This document shows, piece by piece, positions 1-9,565 of a stretch of DNA of 34,333 nucleotides (the first letter of the stretch is position 1; each line of letters opens with the position of its first letter). Below the pieces are notes generated by a model. It saw only the letters and a list, made by a program, of their open reading frames with translations. It made no database searches and was not told where the DNA came from. The position numbers and the translations under genes are program-made. Source of the stretch: an uncultured Planctomycetaceae bacterium (GTDB lineage: Bacteria; Planctomycetota; Planctomycetia; Pirellulales; UBA1268); NCBI GenBank assembly GCA_913052575.1, contig CAJXFK010000016.1:1-34333 (forward strand), given 5' to 3'.

Positions 1-444
1 CTGGTCATTGCTGAGATTCAACAATCCAGCGATGTCACATTTCGTCTTTTCGACTGGAACCGAATTGATAAACACAATAAACCAAGGGCGCTTCACCTCA
101 ACGAAGGACTTGCGGCAACACGCTTTACGGGCCCAGTCACTCTTGCGAAAAAAAAATTAACAACAGACCCGGTTGTTCACCGTCTTGTTGAAAGCTCCTA
201 TTTCTACTTCGACGACGTGCGTCCGTCCTCAACCTGGTCCACAAACGGCAATTGCTGCGAAATTATTGCAGTATTATCTGGTGAGGTACGATTTTCTTCT
301 GACTGGAATCTCCCAACACTGACAAGAGGCGACTGTGCTCTTTTTCCAGCGAGCCTTCAACCACAAAGTCTGTCATGCCTCTCGATCGGCCAAGAGAATC
401 CACATCTGCTCCGAATTACCGTCCCACGAGCAACCGAAACCTAA
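1..444 (+). CDS. manA: Mannose-6-phosphate isomerase, class I (C-terminal part; 5' end outside window)
   Basis: Frame 1 is open from base 1 (LVIAEIQQSSDVTFRLFDWNRIDKHNKPRALHL...) to the stop at 444. The 'VAEIQQSSDVTFRLFDWNR' motif is typical of type I PMI C-terminal domains. Confidence 0.8.
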   Translation: MVIAEIQQSSDVTFRLFDWNRIDKHNKPRALHLNEGLAATRFTGPVTLAKKKLTTDPVVHRLVESSYFYFDDVRPSSTWSTNGNCCEIIAVLSGEVRFSSDWNLPTLTRGDCALFPASLQPQSLSCLSIGQENPHLLRITVPRATET

Positions 445-558
445 AAATTAGTGAAGTCACCTAAAATCCTCTTATTTTCGACCTTTGGAAAACCGAGGAG
501 CGTCCCTAGACTTCGTATCGATCTGCTTTGCGTCTGTGACTGTTCTGGAGTAAGCAAA

Positions 559-816
559 ATGCATCTTGCACGAGCGATGGTGATAATTTGTGGTTTTGCG
601 TGTACCGGCTGTGCCGCACTGGGACGGCCGGACTGGACTCAGCCAGGTCCGGCGAAACAACAGCAGCGTCGAGCGGTCCGTTTTGACCCATATTTACAAG
701 ATGATATCGCGCCATCTGTTTTGAGATTGCCCCTCATGGATGGGGCTCGCCCTCGTGATTTTGCCGATCCAGTGCCAGAAGTTACACGATCTCGTTGGTG
801 GGCACCCGTTCGGTAG
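559..816 (+). CDS. Small putative lipoprotein, 85 aa
   Basis: In-frame ATG at 559 gives MHLARAMVIICGFACTGCAALG..., a short hydrophobic signal followed by a lipobox-like Cys. ORF call begins at 451, but 559 fits a signal peptide better. Confidence 0.5.
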   Translation: MHLARAMVIICGFACTGCAALGRPDWTQPGPAKQQQRRAVRFDPYLQDDIAPSVLRLPLMDGARPRDFADPVPEVTRSRWWAPVR

Positions 817-865
817 CTGAATGCTGTATCCTTGAGGAATATTAATTCCTCTGGAAATTTCTCCT

Positions 866-1903
866 GTGCCTCAACCACCCCGACGTCCATCGAAAGCCGC
901 AAGGCAGACCCACAGTAGCCCCTTGGCACGAAAGCCATCTCCTCGGTCAGGAGCAAATTATGCCCGACATTCGATACACCGAAATTCTGGTGGTGTCGAC
1001 GACGGTCTTGAACGGCTTCAAAAAGTTCTTGCTGCTGCTGGCCTTGGTAGCCGCCGCTCATGCGAAGAACTCATTACGTCAGGCCGGGTAGAGGTTGATC
1101 GTGAGATTGTTACGACCCTTGGATCAAAAGTGGATCCAGTCCGACAACAAATCCGTGTCGATGGTGAACGACTACCCAACCCTCGTCGTTCTGTATATCT
1201 ACTGAACAAGCCGGTTGGTGTTGTGACAACGAACTACGACCCATCTGGTCGTCCACGAGTGATTGACCTTGTTCCGGCAGATCAACGGTTATTTCCCATA
1301 GGGCGGCTTGATCGAGCAAGTGAGGGCCTTATTCTTGTTACGAATGATGGTGACCTTGGAAATCTTCTCACTCATCCAAGATATGGTGTTGAAAAAAAAT
1401 ACCTGGTTCAAATTGCAGGCATCCCAACAGCAGAGACTGTTGAATCACTCCGGCAGGGCGTCAGCCTCGCAGAGGCGACCGTGCAAGCCAAGAGAGTCTC
1501 TGTCCGTTCTCAGCACAAGCAAAGCACCGTCCTTGAGATGGTTCTTGACGAAGGACGCAATCGAGAGATTCGAAGAATGCTGGCATCTCTAGGTCATAAA
1601 GTACAACAACTCAAACGGATAGCAGTCGGTGACCTGACCCTTGGAAATCTTCTTCCTGGTCAATGGCGGAAACTTAGCTGGGAAGAAATTGAGAAGTTGC
1701 GGCAGGCTGCCACCGCTGCAGTAGGTGAAAATCGCGCTCAAAAACCACGAACAAATGCCCCCAAAAGAACATACGGCGGTAGGTCACGAACAAACCGTGA
1801 CAATTTTAATACCCCAGCAGGGCCGCGGCCTGGTGGGCAAGCCGTCAAACGACGACCCAAACGCCCCGGGAAAGCCTCTTCATGGAGAAAACGGTCTCGC
1901 TAG
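866..1903 (+). CDS. rluB: 23S rRNA pseudouridine synthase, RluB/RsuA family, with basic C-terminal tail
   Basis: S4-like N-terminus (LQKVLAAAGLGSRRSCEELITSGRVEVD) and catalytic block 'FPIGRLDRASEGLILVTNDGDL'. GTG start; long Arg/Lys-rich tail. Confidence 0.88.
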   Translation: MPQPPRRPSKAARQTHSSPLARKPSPRSGANYARHSIHRNSGGVDDGLERLQKVLAAAGLGSRRSCEELITSGRVEVDREIVTTLGSKVDPVRQQIRVDGERLPNPRRSVYLLNKPVGVVTTNYDPSGRPRVIDLVPADQRLFPIGRLDRASEGLILVTNDGDLGNLLTHPRYGVEKKYLVQIAGIPTAETVESLRQGVSLAEATVQAKRVSVRSQHKQSTVLEMVLDEGRNREIRRMLASLGHKVQQLKRIAVGDLTLGNLLPGQWRKLSWEEIEKLRQAATAAVGENRAQKPRTNAPKRTYGGRSRTNRDNFNTPAGPRPGGQAVKRRPKRPGKASSWRKRSR

Positions 1904-1915
1904 AGCAGTGTTTAA

Positions 1916-2866
1916 ATGAAAAAGGATGTTGGTAGAGTTTCTACATCAGGTAACAAAAGCACTATGAACCTTTCACCTCCGAGCCCCTCATGCACAACCG
2001 TCTATCAGCAAGCTGAAATCATTGCTCACGAGCAAATTGCTGAAGCGACATGGCGGATTCGTATTGACTGCCCCCACCTTGCCAAGACGGCTTGCCCGGG
2101 GCAATTTGCAATGGTCCGTCTCGCCAATCAGAACGACCCACTTCTTGCCCGACCTCTCGCTGTGTATGACGTGTTCGGGGATGACCAAAAAATTGACCAC
2201 TGGCAGCCAACACCGTCACCGACTGGCCGGAGGAATCAAAAATTTGTTGATTTCGTTTATGCAGTCGGTGGTAAATTTACAACTGCCTTAACGAAGTTGC
2301 GTCCAGGTGACTGTATCTCGCTCTGGGGGCCTCTTGGTAACGGTTTTGAAACTCCTGCTGTGAAGCATCTTGTTCTTGTGGCTGGTGGTATCGGACAGAC
2401 TGCGCTTCTCATGCTAGGCCGTGATTTCTTAGCTAAAGTTCCTTCCGGCCATGTCACGTTCTGCTGGGGCGCACGACACGCCAAGTTATTCGGACACACT
2501 GAAGACTTTGTGAATCACGGCATGCAAGTTAGCCTAGCGACACTTGATGGATCAAAGGGCTTTCATGGCACGGTTATCGATCTTCTTGATAGCATGGATA
2601 CAGAAAATGCGTTCGAGGCAACTGCACAGCCTGCCATCGCATGCTGCGGACCTGAAGGAATGATGGCCGCTGTCGCAAAATGGACAGCAGACCGCTCGTT
2701 CAAGTGCCAAGTCTCACTAGAGACACCAATGGCCTGTGGAATTGGGATTTGCTTCAGTTGCGTTGCACCCATTATCGATCAGGAAGGCAACTGGGACTAC
2801 CAAAGAACGTGTATCGAAGGACCTGTGTTTGACAGTCAACATGTTGACTGGGGTACGATGATTTGA
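1916..2866 (+). CDS. pyrK: Dihydroorotate dehydrogenase electron-transfer subunit (PyrK-like, FAD/2Fe-2S)
   Basis: RPLAVYD flavin motif, GGIGQTALLML, CGPEGMM, and Cys cluster CGIGICFSC...C. Start may be 1964. Confidence 0.8.
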   Translation: MKKDVGRVSTSGNKSTMNLSPPSPSCTTVYQQAEIIAHEQIAEATWRIRIDCPHLAKTACPGQFAMVRLANQNDPLLARPLAVYDVFGDDQKIDHWQPTPSPTGRRNQKFVDFVYAVGGKFTTALTKLRPGDCISLWGPLGNGFETPAVKHLVLVAGGIGQTALLMLGRDFLAKVPSGHVTFCWGARHAKLFGHTEDFVNHGMQVSLATLDGSKGFHGTVIDLLDSMDTENAFEATAQPAIACCGPEGMMAAVAKWTADRSFKCQVSLETPMACGIGICFSCVAPIIDQEGNWDYQRTCIEGPVFDSQHVDWGTMI

Positions 2867-2902
2867 TAATCATCTGGCCTCGCTCAGCACCGCGGCCTGT
2901 CT

Positions 2903-3187
2903 TCAGTCTGTCGCTGACTGTGCGGCCACAATTCGAGCACAGAGTCTCGACTTGATTCTGGCTGCTTTATTTTTATGAATTGTCTTCGCTGTCGCTGCTC
3001 GGTCAGCCTTCTTGGCAACAGAGTGAAATAGACTCTTGGCTGCATCAACATCTTTCTCGGAGATTGCCTCAAGCACTTTACGAATTGCTGTTTTCATTTC
3101 TGACTTCACAGCCCTATTGCGATCGCGGCTTCTTACATTTTGACGCAATCGTTTTTTTGCACTTGCCGAATGAGGCATGTCTGTCAT
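2903..3187 (-). CDS. rpsT: 30S ribosomal protein S20
   Basis: MPHSASAKKRLRQNVRSRDRNRAVKSEMKTAIRKV... is the S20 signature. Real start probably 3178. Confidence 0.93.
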   Translation of the reverse strand: MTDMPHSASAKKRLRQNVRSRDRNRAVKSEMKTAIRKVLEAISEKDVDAAKSLFHSVAKKADRAATAKTIHKNKAARIKSRLCARIVAAQSATD

Positions 3188-3327
3188 TCCTCGACTTGAT
3201 TAGGAGCAGGATCTCAATGGTTTATTTGAACCCTAAAAATAACCGACAGAACGTAATTCCGCCAGTGCCCAGACAAAACAAGCCCAATCAGAGGGTTTCC
3301 GGAATTCGCACACTAAAAACTGATCCT

Positions 3328-4710
3328 TCAAGCATCTTCTGAATTCAATTTTTCGAGACGCTGTGCCACATCGCGATACCCAAAATCAATCTCAGCAAGA
3401 TTTGAAAGAAATTTCAAGGCTGCGTCCCTATCTTTCAAAGCCGCAGCTAAAACCCCTGCTCGGTATAAAGCTCTTTTCCGCAAATCAATCTCTCGCTCTC
3501 CCAAGCTTTCTACTGCCGTCTGATAATTCCTCATGGCCAGTGGATACTGCTTAATTTTCTGAAAACACTCCCCTAGTTCAAGAGCTACCGCCCCGCGGCG
3601 ACGTGAGTCGACCTGCACCGCCTGAAAATATTTAATTGCTTCAGCAGGGCTTCCAGCAGTTTTTAGTCGTATAGCAAGCTCAAACTTCCAACTTACATTA
3701 TCTGGATATCTTTCTACTCTTGCAGCAAAGATATCAATTTCTTGTTTTACGAGAGCTGTTCTTAAGCGATCTAATGTTTCCCTAGTTGCTTCATTGTCTG
3801 AAATTTGCACCTGTTTTTCTGCAAGCATAACTCTACGTTTTGACCATCGAATTTGTCTGTCTTCAAGATGCTCTTGAACTTTTAAGTCATTTCCTGATGC
3901 CGCCAAGGCGTCTACAAGCACTTTTTCGGCTTCTTCAATGGAAGCTTCTCGTTCGAGTAAATCGGCTAACTCAAAGGCAGTCTCATAATCAGTCGGTGAC
4001 GTGGCTAATTTTTTCTGCAGTTGCTGCAATGGTGTTACACCATTGTCTTCTTTAGCACTTACTCCACGATCTGCTTGTTTTCTTAGCGTTTTTTCTACAC
4101 TGAGTCGTGCAATCTCTTGCTCAGCTTCTTCCCGCACACTTTTGGTTCCTGCAAGCCGCTGCCAGCAGGATATTGCTTGATCGTACTCACCGAGGCGTTC
4201 CTTATAATTCGCACAGTGCTTGTTTACTGCAATGTCTTTTGGCGCTACGTCAAGGGCTTGACGTAGAAAAAGCCCCTGCGTATCCAGATAATTTACTGAA
4301 CCACAGGCCTCCGCTAAACTCAGGATACATGCAGTGTCAAACGGATCCTTCTTAAGAACGTCAAGGCCTGTCTTGATAGCTTCTCTTGTCTTTCCACTGG
4401 CGAGGAGACGCTTCAGGCTACCCCGACTGCCAGCAGAAAGCAGAGACGCGAGCCCACCTTTTTTCTTTCCCTTATACTTTTTGGATAAGGCTTCCAAGAA
4501 TCGTTGTAGATAAATTGGACTTCCTGGATCTCCCGTGACGCAACTCCCAAATAACTCAATCGCATAGTCATAATTACCTTTTCGCAGGTTATCCGACCCT
4601 GTGGTGAAGCATTTTGTGAGTCGGCTACGTTCGGCCGGTGATGGCGGAGATAGGCCCCCGACATCCTTCTGAGTTCCGACTGCTTGTGTTTCTTCAGTTT
4701 TTCCTGACAT
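3328..4710 (-). CDS. TPR-repeat protein, 460 aa
   Basis: Multiple degenerate TPR units (e.g. GNYDYAIELFGSCVTGDP, GEYDQAISCWQRLAG, KQYPLAMRNYQTAVESLG); intact ORF. Confidence 0.75.
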   Translation of the reverse strand: MSGKTEETQAVGTQKDVGGLSPPSPAERSRLTKCFTTGSDNLRKGNYDYAIELFGSCVTGDPGSPIYLQRFLEALSKKYKGKKKGGLASLLSAGSRGSLKRLLASGKTREAIKTGLDVLKKDPFDTACILSLAEACGSVNYLDTQGLFLRQALDVAPKDIAVNKHCANYKERLGEYDQAISCWQRLAGTKSVREEAEQEIARLSVEKTLRKQADRGVSAKEDNGVTPLQQLQKKLATSPTDYETAFELADLLEREASIEEAEKVLVDALAASGNDLKVQEHLEDRQIRWSKRRVMLAEKQVQISDNEATRETLDRLRTALVKQEIDIFAARVERYPDNVSWKFELAIRLKTAGSPAEAIKYFQAVQVDSRRRGAVALELGECFQKIKQYPLAMRNYQTAVESLGEREIDLRKRALYRAGVLAAALKDRDAALKFLSNLAEIDFGYRDVAQRLEKLNSEDA

Positions 4711-4877
4711 GCTTCCTACAATTACACAGAGAATACGACAAAGCCCCTATTGTTAAATCTTAACAAAACTTACTGATAGCCTAAACAAAGACGTCACCCA
4801 ACAACCAGCTTTCAAATAAGATTCGACGCATTTAAGTTCTTTAAGGATACCTGATTACGACCTATTTGATGAGATAA

Positions 4878-6572
4878 TTGCAACAATTTGCACACTCCCT
4901 TGAGTTGCTTCGTTATGCTGAAAGGGAAAATTCAAGGTGTTTGATGAAAAGCCTCCTTACTTCAAACGGTCACGTTACTTACTCGCCTCTTGGAAAAGAG
5001 CCTGGCAGCACTACGTGCAATGGGCATGTCATCTTTGTAGGTGCCGGCCCCGGCCAGCCCGACCTTCTGACTGTTCGTGCTACTCGAGCACTCGAGCAGG
5101 CCAACGTCGTAATCTACGACCAGCTCGTTTCTCCGGCTGTCCTTAATCTGATTCAACCTGACGCACAGAAAATCTCACTAGCGGAAATTCTTGATGGGTC
5201 TACGGGTAAAGATGTTGGCCAAATAATCGGAAAATGTCTTGCTCAACACGCAACAGACAGCCGAAATGTTGTCCGCCTTAAAGGAGGTGATCCTACAATT
5301 TTTGCGAGGCTTCGAGAAGAAATTGAGCCCCTCAACAAATATTCTATCTCCTTCGAAATCATTCCTGGTATTACATCCGCAACTGCGGCGGCTGCAGCGG
5401 CAGGCACACCTCTCACATCACGAAATATTTCATCGAGCCTCACCATCGTCACTGGCCACGAAGCGAAAGAAAAGCAAGACACAATTGATTATGACAAGCT
5501 TGCAATTCAAGAAGGAACTGTTGTGATCTATATGGGAGTTGACCAGGTACAACACTGGTCTAATGCTCTTCTGAAAGCGGGTAGAGCACCTGATACACCA
5601 GTCACTTTTGTAAGCCGTTGTAGCTGGCCAGACCAGCGTATTATCGAAACTACACTCAGTTCATGTGCCGCTGATATCGATGTTGCTCGACTTCCTTCAC
5701 CAGCAGTTGCCGTGATTGGTGAAACGCCACTGTGCAACCCACACCATGACGACGACAAGAGACCGCTGCAAGGATGCCGAATCCTAGTTACTCGCCCAGC
5801 AGGTCAAGCTGATTCAGTTATTGCTGATGTTACGCAACGGGGTGGTGAGGCAATGCACCTGCCATTAATCGAAATTGTTCCAGCTACAAATACGCAAGAA
5901 CTAATCAGTGCTATCACTGATGCATGGTCTTTTGACTGGATCGTATTCACGAGTGCCAACGGTGTTGACCACTTTTGCAGGCAACTCCGACTTCTTCATC
6001 GGGATCCGAGAGCGTTGGGAACTGCGCAAATTGCTGCTATTGGTCCTGCTACTGCAACTGCCCTTGAGAATCATGGTTTGGTCTGCGACTTAATTCCTGA
6101 CAGATGGCTCTCCGAGGGATTTGTAGCAGCATTCAACCAGGATCGTGAAAAGAAGCGATTTCTTCTTATCCAAGCTGAGCGGGGTCGTGATGTATTACGC
6201 AAGGAACTCATAGCGGCAGGCCATGAAGTTCGGCAGGTGGCTGCTTACAAGAGCCAACCAACGACAACTGATCGACGCACAACTATTCGAATGATCGAAC
6301 AGTTTCCGATCACGTGGATCCTACTCACGAGTTCTTTTATTGCAGAAACTGCTGTAAGTATCTTCGGAAATCAACTTCGTTCTTGGAAAATTGCGAGTAT
6401 TTCACCTATCACATCCTCAACGCTGATCCAACTTGGTTACCCAGCGACAGTGGAGGCGCGCGAGCCCACAATGGAGTCACTTTTAGACTCAATAGTATCT
6501 TGGCAAAGCCACCATTCAAAAGACTCAGGGTGTCAAGAATTTCCGGCAAGGAAAACAATGCCGGCCGAATAA
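4878..6572 (+). CDS. cobA-hemD: Fusion of uroporphyrinogen-III C-methyltransferase and uroporphyrinogen-III synthase (CobA-HemD)
   Basis: N-terminal SUMT motifs (VGAGPGQPDLLTVRATRALEQANVVIYDQLVS, VRLKGGDPTIFAR) followed by a HemD domain (ILVTRPAGQADSVIADVTQRGGEAMHLPLIEI ... WIVFTSANGVDHF). Start probably 4941. Confidence 0.88.
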   Translation: MQQFAHSLELLRYAERENSRCLMKSLLTSNGHVTYSPLGKEPGSTTCNGHVIFVGAGPGQPDLLTVRATRALEQANVVIYDQLVSPAVLNLIQPDAQKISLAEILDGSTGKDVGQIIGKCLAQHATDSRNVVRLKGGDPTIFARLREEIEPLNKYSISFEIIPGITSATAAAAAAGTPLTSRNISSSLTIVTGHEAKEKQDTIDYDKLAIQEGTVVIYMGVDQVQHWSNALLKAGRAPDTPVTFVSRCSWPDQRIIETTLSSCAADIDVARLPSPAVAVIGETPLCNPHHDDDKRPLQGCRILVTRPAGQADSVIADVTQRGGEAMHLPLIEIVPATNTQELISAITDAWSFDWIVFTSANGVDHFCRQLRLLHRDPRALGTAQIAAIGPATATALENHGLVCDLIPDRWLSEGFVAAFNQDREKKRFLLIQAERGRDVLRKELIAAGHEVRQVAAYKSQPTTTDRRTTIRMIEQFPITWILLTSSFIAETAVSIFGNQLRSWKIASISPITSSTLIQLGYPATVEAREPTMESLLDSIVSWQSHHSKDSGCQEFPARKTMPAE

Positions 6573-6589
6573 GCCGCAAAAGTGTAAAT

Positions 6590-6613
6590 CGCTGAAGGGA
6601 TTCGTTTTCAGCG
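6590..6613 (+). other. Stem-loop downstream of cobA-hemD (7-bp arms CGCTGAA/TTCAGCG)
   Basis: Perfect inverted repeat with 10-nt loop, 18 nt after the stop codon. No U-run follows, so terminator function is uncertain. Confidence 0.35.
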
Positions 6614-6803
6614 TCGATACGAGTGTAATCGACAATGTTGGGAATAGGGATTTGTCACCCTAACTCATGCTGTGCGCGAGGGCATTTGCTGCTTAGCCAC
6701 ATTTCATTGTGTTTCGGAATCGCATCGGAGAATCAGTGTGCATTACCAAAGTTTGTCAAACATACACATTGTCTGCACACCCCTACCACATGGGAATACA
6801 ACG

Positions 6804-7448
6804 ATGGCCAACGCCCGCAATATGCAGGGGCTGACGCTACCAATCTCGACGCTACCAATCTCTTGGTATGGAACATTAGCCGATTTCGACAACATGCCTC
6901 AGAATACCGGAACTGTGTGCCTCGAGCTAGATTCAGATGACCTCTGTGTGAAACACAGGCTTCGTATGAAATTACGTTCGGCACGAAACAGTTTCCCAGC
7001 AATGAAAGCTGTGGTTATCTCAAAGCCCAACCAAGATAGCCACTATGATCTTTTAATCGATGAAGGAATCTCAGTCATACTTACACAGTCAACAAATTCC
7101 ACCTTATCAGCGTCTCTGCGGCGACCGACACCAACTGGGTGGCCTTGCCGGAACGTCCAGTGGGGACTTTGGGAGGTGGCACGTGCCAACCCAAAGCAGC
7201 GATTATTCGCTCGAGGATTTTTCACATCTTTCCTGTATGAGCGACCCCACGATGGAACTCTTCGGGTTCTGGATACTGGATCAAAAAATGGAACCTATGA
7301 CCATAAGAAATTTATGAAAGCTACCCGGCGTCTTCAAAATCTCATCTCTAAAAAAATGACTACTGTTATAGGTCTTGATCAGCTCCCAACCTTTTTATCA
7401 AAAAGTAGCTCACGGGAGAGGACTGCTTCGATACTCAAAGCCGCTTGA
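6804..7448 (+). CDS. Hypothetical protein, about 214 aa
   Basis: Open frame with ATG at 6804 (MANARNMQGLTLPISTLPISW...). No family recognised. Confidence 0.45.
   Translation: MANARNMQGLTLPISTLPISWYGTLADFDNMPQNTGTVCLELDSDDLCVKHRLRMKLRSARNSFPAMKAVVISKPNQDSHYDLLIDEGISVILTQSTNSTLSASLRRPTPTGWPCRNVQWGLWEVARANPKQRLFARGFFTSFLYERPHDGTLRVLDTGSKNGTYDHKKFMKATRRLQNLISKKMTTVIGLDQLPTFLSKSSSRERTASILKAA
6833..6862 (+). repeat. Perfect 15-bp tandem duplication GACGCTACCAATCTC x2
   Basis: Read directly from the sequence; encodes the LPIS-TLPIS repeat in the 6804-7448 ORF. Confidence 0.9.
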
Positions 7449-7469
7449 ATAACCGAAAGCAAGCGATGG

Positions 7470-7658
7470 CTACTCTTCGGCCCTGCTCATCAATGCGGAC
7501 CAACTCAAATATGCAAGTATTGCACTGCTTAAAATAAAACCAATATCAGCGAGCACGCTCACTCGACTGAACGGAATTGCGACAGCCAAATCTGCCATAA
7601 AGAGGATACTTACGATCCCCGAAACGACCATACCGGCAAACGAAACAGACTTCGACAC
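7470..7658 (-). CDS. Small two-TM membrane protein, 62 aa
   Basis: MSKSVSFAGMVVSGIVSILFMADLAVAIPFSRVSVLADIGFILSSAILAYLSWSALMSRAEE has two hydrophobic segments; intergenic location. Confidence 0.55.
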   Translation of the reverse strand: MSKSVSFAGMVVSGIVSILFMADLAVAIPFSRVSVLADIGFILSSAILAYLSWSALMSRAEE

Positions 7659-7784
7659 GCCGTAAGACCCTCCAAAAAGTTACCGGAAAATTCAGGTGCT
7701 ACAAATCAATCTATTTGAGATTTCTCTCTGAGATACCATACTTGGTCCTCCACGGAGATCCAACAGGATCTTTATTGTTTGTAA

Positions 7785-8324
7785 ATGAGAAATTGTTCGG
7801 AGTCAGTGTTCGTGTCAACTCATAATGGTCAAATCGCTGTTTACACGGGATCATTCGACCCAATTACGCTTGGTCATCTTGATGTAATTGAACGGGCGAG
7901 CCGTATTTTCACGCATATCGTCGTCGGAGTAGGTATCAACCCCGACAAGCAACCTCTTTTCGACCAGAAAGAGCGGGTTGATCTTGTGGAAGCGGCTGTT
8001 TCCCATTTGAACAATGTTACCGTTCGCCGGTTTCAAGGGTTGTCCGTGACATTTGTCCGCGAGCAAGAAGCACACGTAGTTTTACGCGGTGTTCGTTCTT
8101 TAACTGACATTGAATCTGAATTTACAATGACTCTAGCGAATCGAATGCTCGATTCAGAAATCGAGACCGTTTTTCTTATGGCTGATGCTCAGTATTCTCA
8201 TATCTCGTCATCACTACTGAAGCAGATCACCCCGCTCGCAAACGATATCGCGTTAGGAAAATTTGTTCCTCCTGCAGTTGTCAAGGCTCTACGGGAAAAA
8301 CTAGCCAAAAAAATAAACCCTTAG
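7785..8324 (+). CDS. coaD: Phosphopantetheine adenylyltransferase
   Basis: AVYTGSFDPITLGHLDVIERASRIF ... SSSLLKQI: CoaD nucleotidyltransferase motifs. Confidence 0.93.
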   Translation: MRNCSESVFVSTHNGQIAVYTGSFDPITLGHLDVIERASRIFTHIVVGVGINPDKQPLFDQKERVDLVEAAVSHLNNVTVRRFQGLSVTFVREQEAHVVLRGVRSLTDIESEFTMTLANRMLDSEIETVFLMADAQYSHISSSLLKQITPLANDIALGKFVPPAVVKALREKLAKKINP

Positions 8325-8376
8325 GATATTCTTCGATCAAAAACTTCAGTAAATAACTCTGCAGATCTGAAGAGCT

Positions 8377-9444
8377 CTAATTCTCACCCGAGGAACCTGA
8401 TTCAAAATAAGACCGAAGAAAACGTGCTCTTTCAATATTTCGGTCTTTTGTATCTAGATCGATACCTTTCATTTTCTGAAGATGTGCTGGCTGAGTGCGG
8501 ACGAGTAATTTATTCACGTCGGATACATGGAGATCATCGACAAGACCAAGCAAAACTCCCATGCGAACACGTGAAAGTAGCTGCATTGTTTCCTCAGCAC
8601 TAATCGTTTGAGCTGTTCTAAGAATTCCAAAGGCACGGCTAACTTGATCATGTACATTCCGCTCAGTCTCCTCTAGGAGAAATTCTCGGGCACGCCGTTC
8701 ATAATCAATCAGCACAGGGACAACATCAGCCACTTGATTAATCAGCTCACTTTCTGAGCGACCAAGAGTGATCTGATTCGATATCTGATAAAAATCCCCA
8801 AATGCCTGTGATCCCTCTCCATAAAGACCTCGAACAGCCAAAGAGATTTTGTGCAGACTTCGGAAAACCTTATCGATCTGTCGTGTGATTACTAATGCTG
8901 GGAGATGGAGCATAACGCTCACTCGTATTCCAGTACCTACGTTTGTTGGACATGCCGTCAAATATCCCCATCGTTCATGGAATGCATAGGGAACCACTGC
9001 CTCAATTTCTTCGTCTACACTACGAATCTGGTCCCACACCGCTTGCAGATCTAAGCCGCTATGCAGGCACTGTATCCGGAGATGATCCTCCTCATTGATC
9101 ATGAGGCTTACCTGCTCCGCAGAGTCAATCGCCACGCCACGCGCGCCAGTAGCATCGGCGTGCTCCCGACTTATTAACTGACGCTCAACCAGAAATTGGC
9201 GATCAAGGTCCTCGAGGCCACCGAGATTCATATATTCCAGACGCGAGCCAACGGATGTTTTACTAAGCCTTGAACGGAGAAACTCTTCAACCTCACTTCT
9301 TTCCGACTCTGAAGCCCGACCAACAAACGGATAGTGTGCAAGGTTACGTGCAAGCCGCACACGGCTGCTCATGACAATGTCTGATTCTGGTCCGGTTCCC
9401 TTCAGCCACTCACCAACAGATGACTTTAACACTTCAAATTTCAT
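8377..9444 (-). CDS. mcsB: Protein-arginine kinase McsB (ATP:guanido phosphotransferase family)
   Basis: IVMSSRVRLARNLAHYPF, and TACPTNVGTGIRVSVMLHLP with the guanido-kinase catalytic Cys. Confidence 0.93.
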   Translation of the reverse strand: MKFEVLKSSVGEWLKGTGPESDIVMSSRVRLARNLAHYPFVGRASESERSEVEEFLRSRLSKTSVGSRLEYMNLGGLEDLDRQFLVERQLISREHADATGARGVAIDSAEQVSLMINEEDHLRIQCLHSGLDLQAVWDQIRSVDEEIEAVVPYAFHERWGYLTACPTNVGTGIRVSVMLHLPALVITRQIDKVFRSLHKISLAVRGLYGEGSQAFGDFYQISNQITLGRSESELINQVADVVPVLIDYERRAREFLLEETERNVHDQVSRAFGILRTAQTISAEETMQLLSRVRMGVLLGLVDDLHVSDVNKLLVRTQPAHLQKMKGIDLDTKDRNIERARFLRSYFESGSSGEN

Positions 9445-9565
9445 AGATGTTACTGAGTTCTATTTTGTTGAAAAATCTTGCTGCGAAACGACGAGACTCA
9501 ACGAGGGAACGCTTTGTGCTTGCTAAGAAATATACACAAGCCGATACAAGAAAAAAATGAAACCA

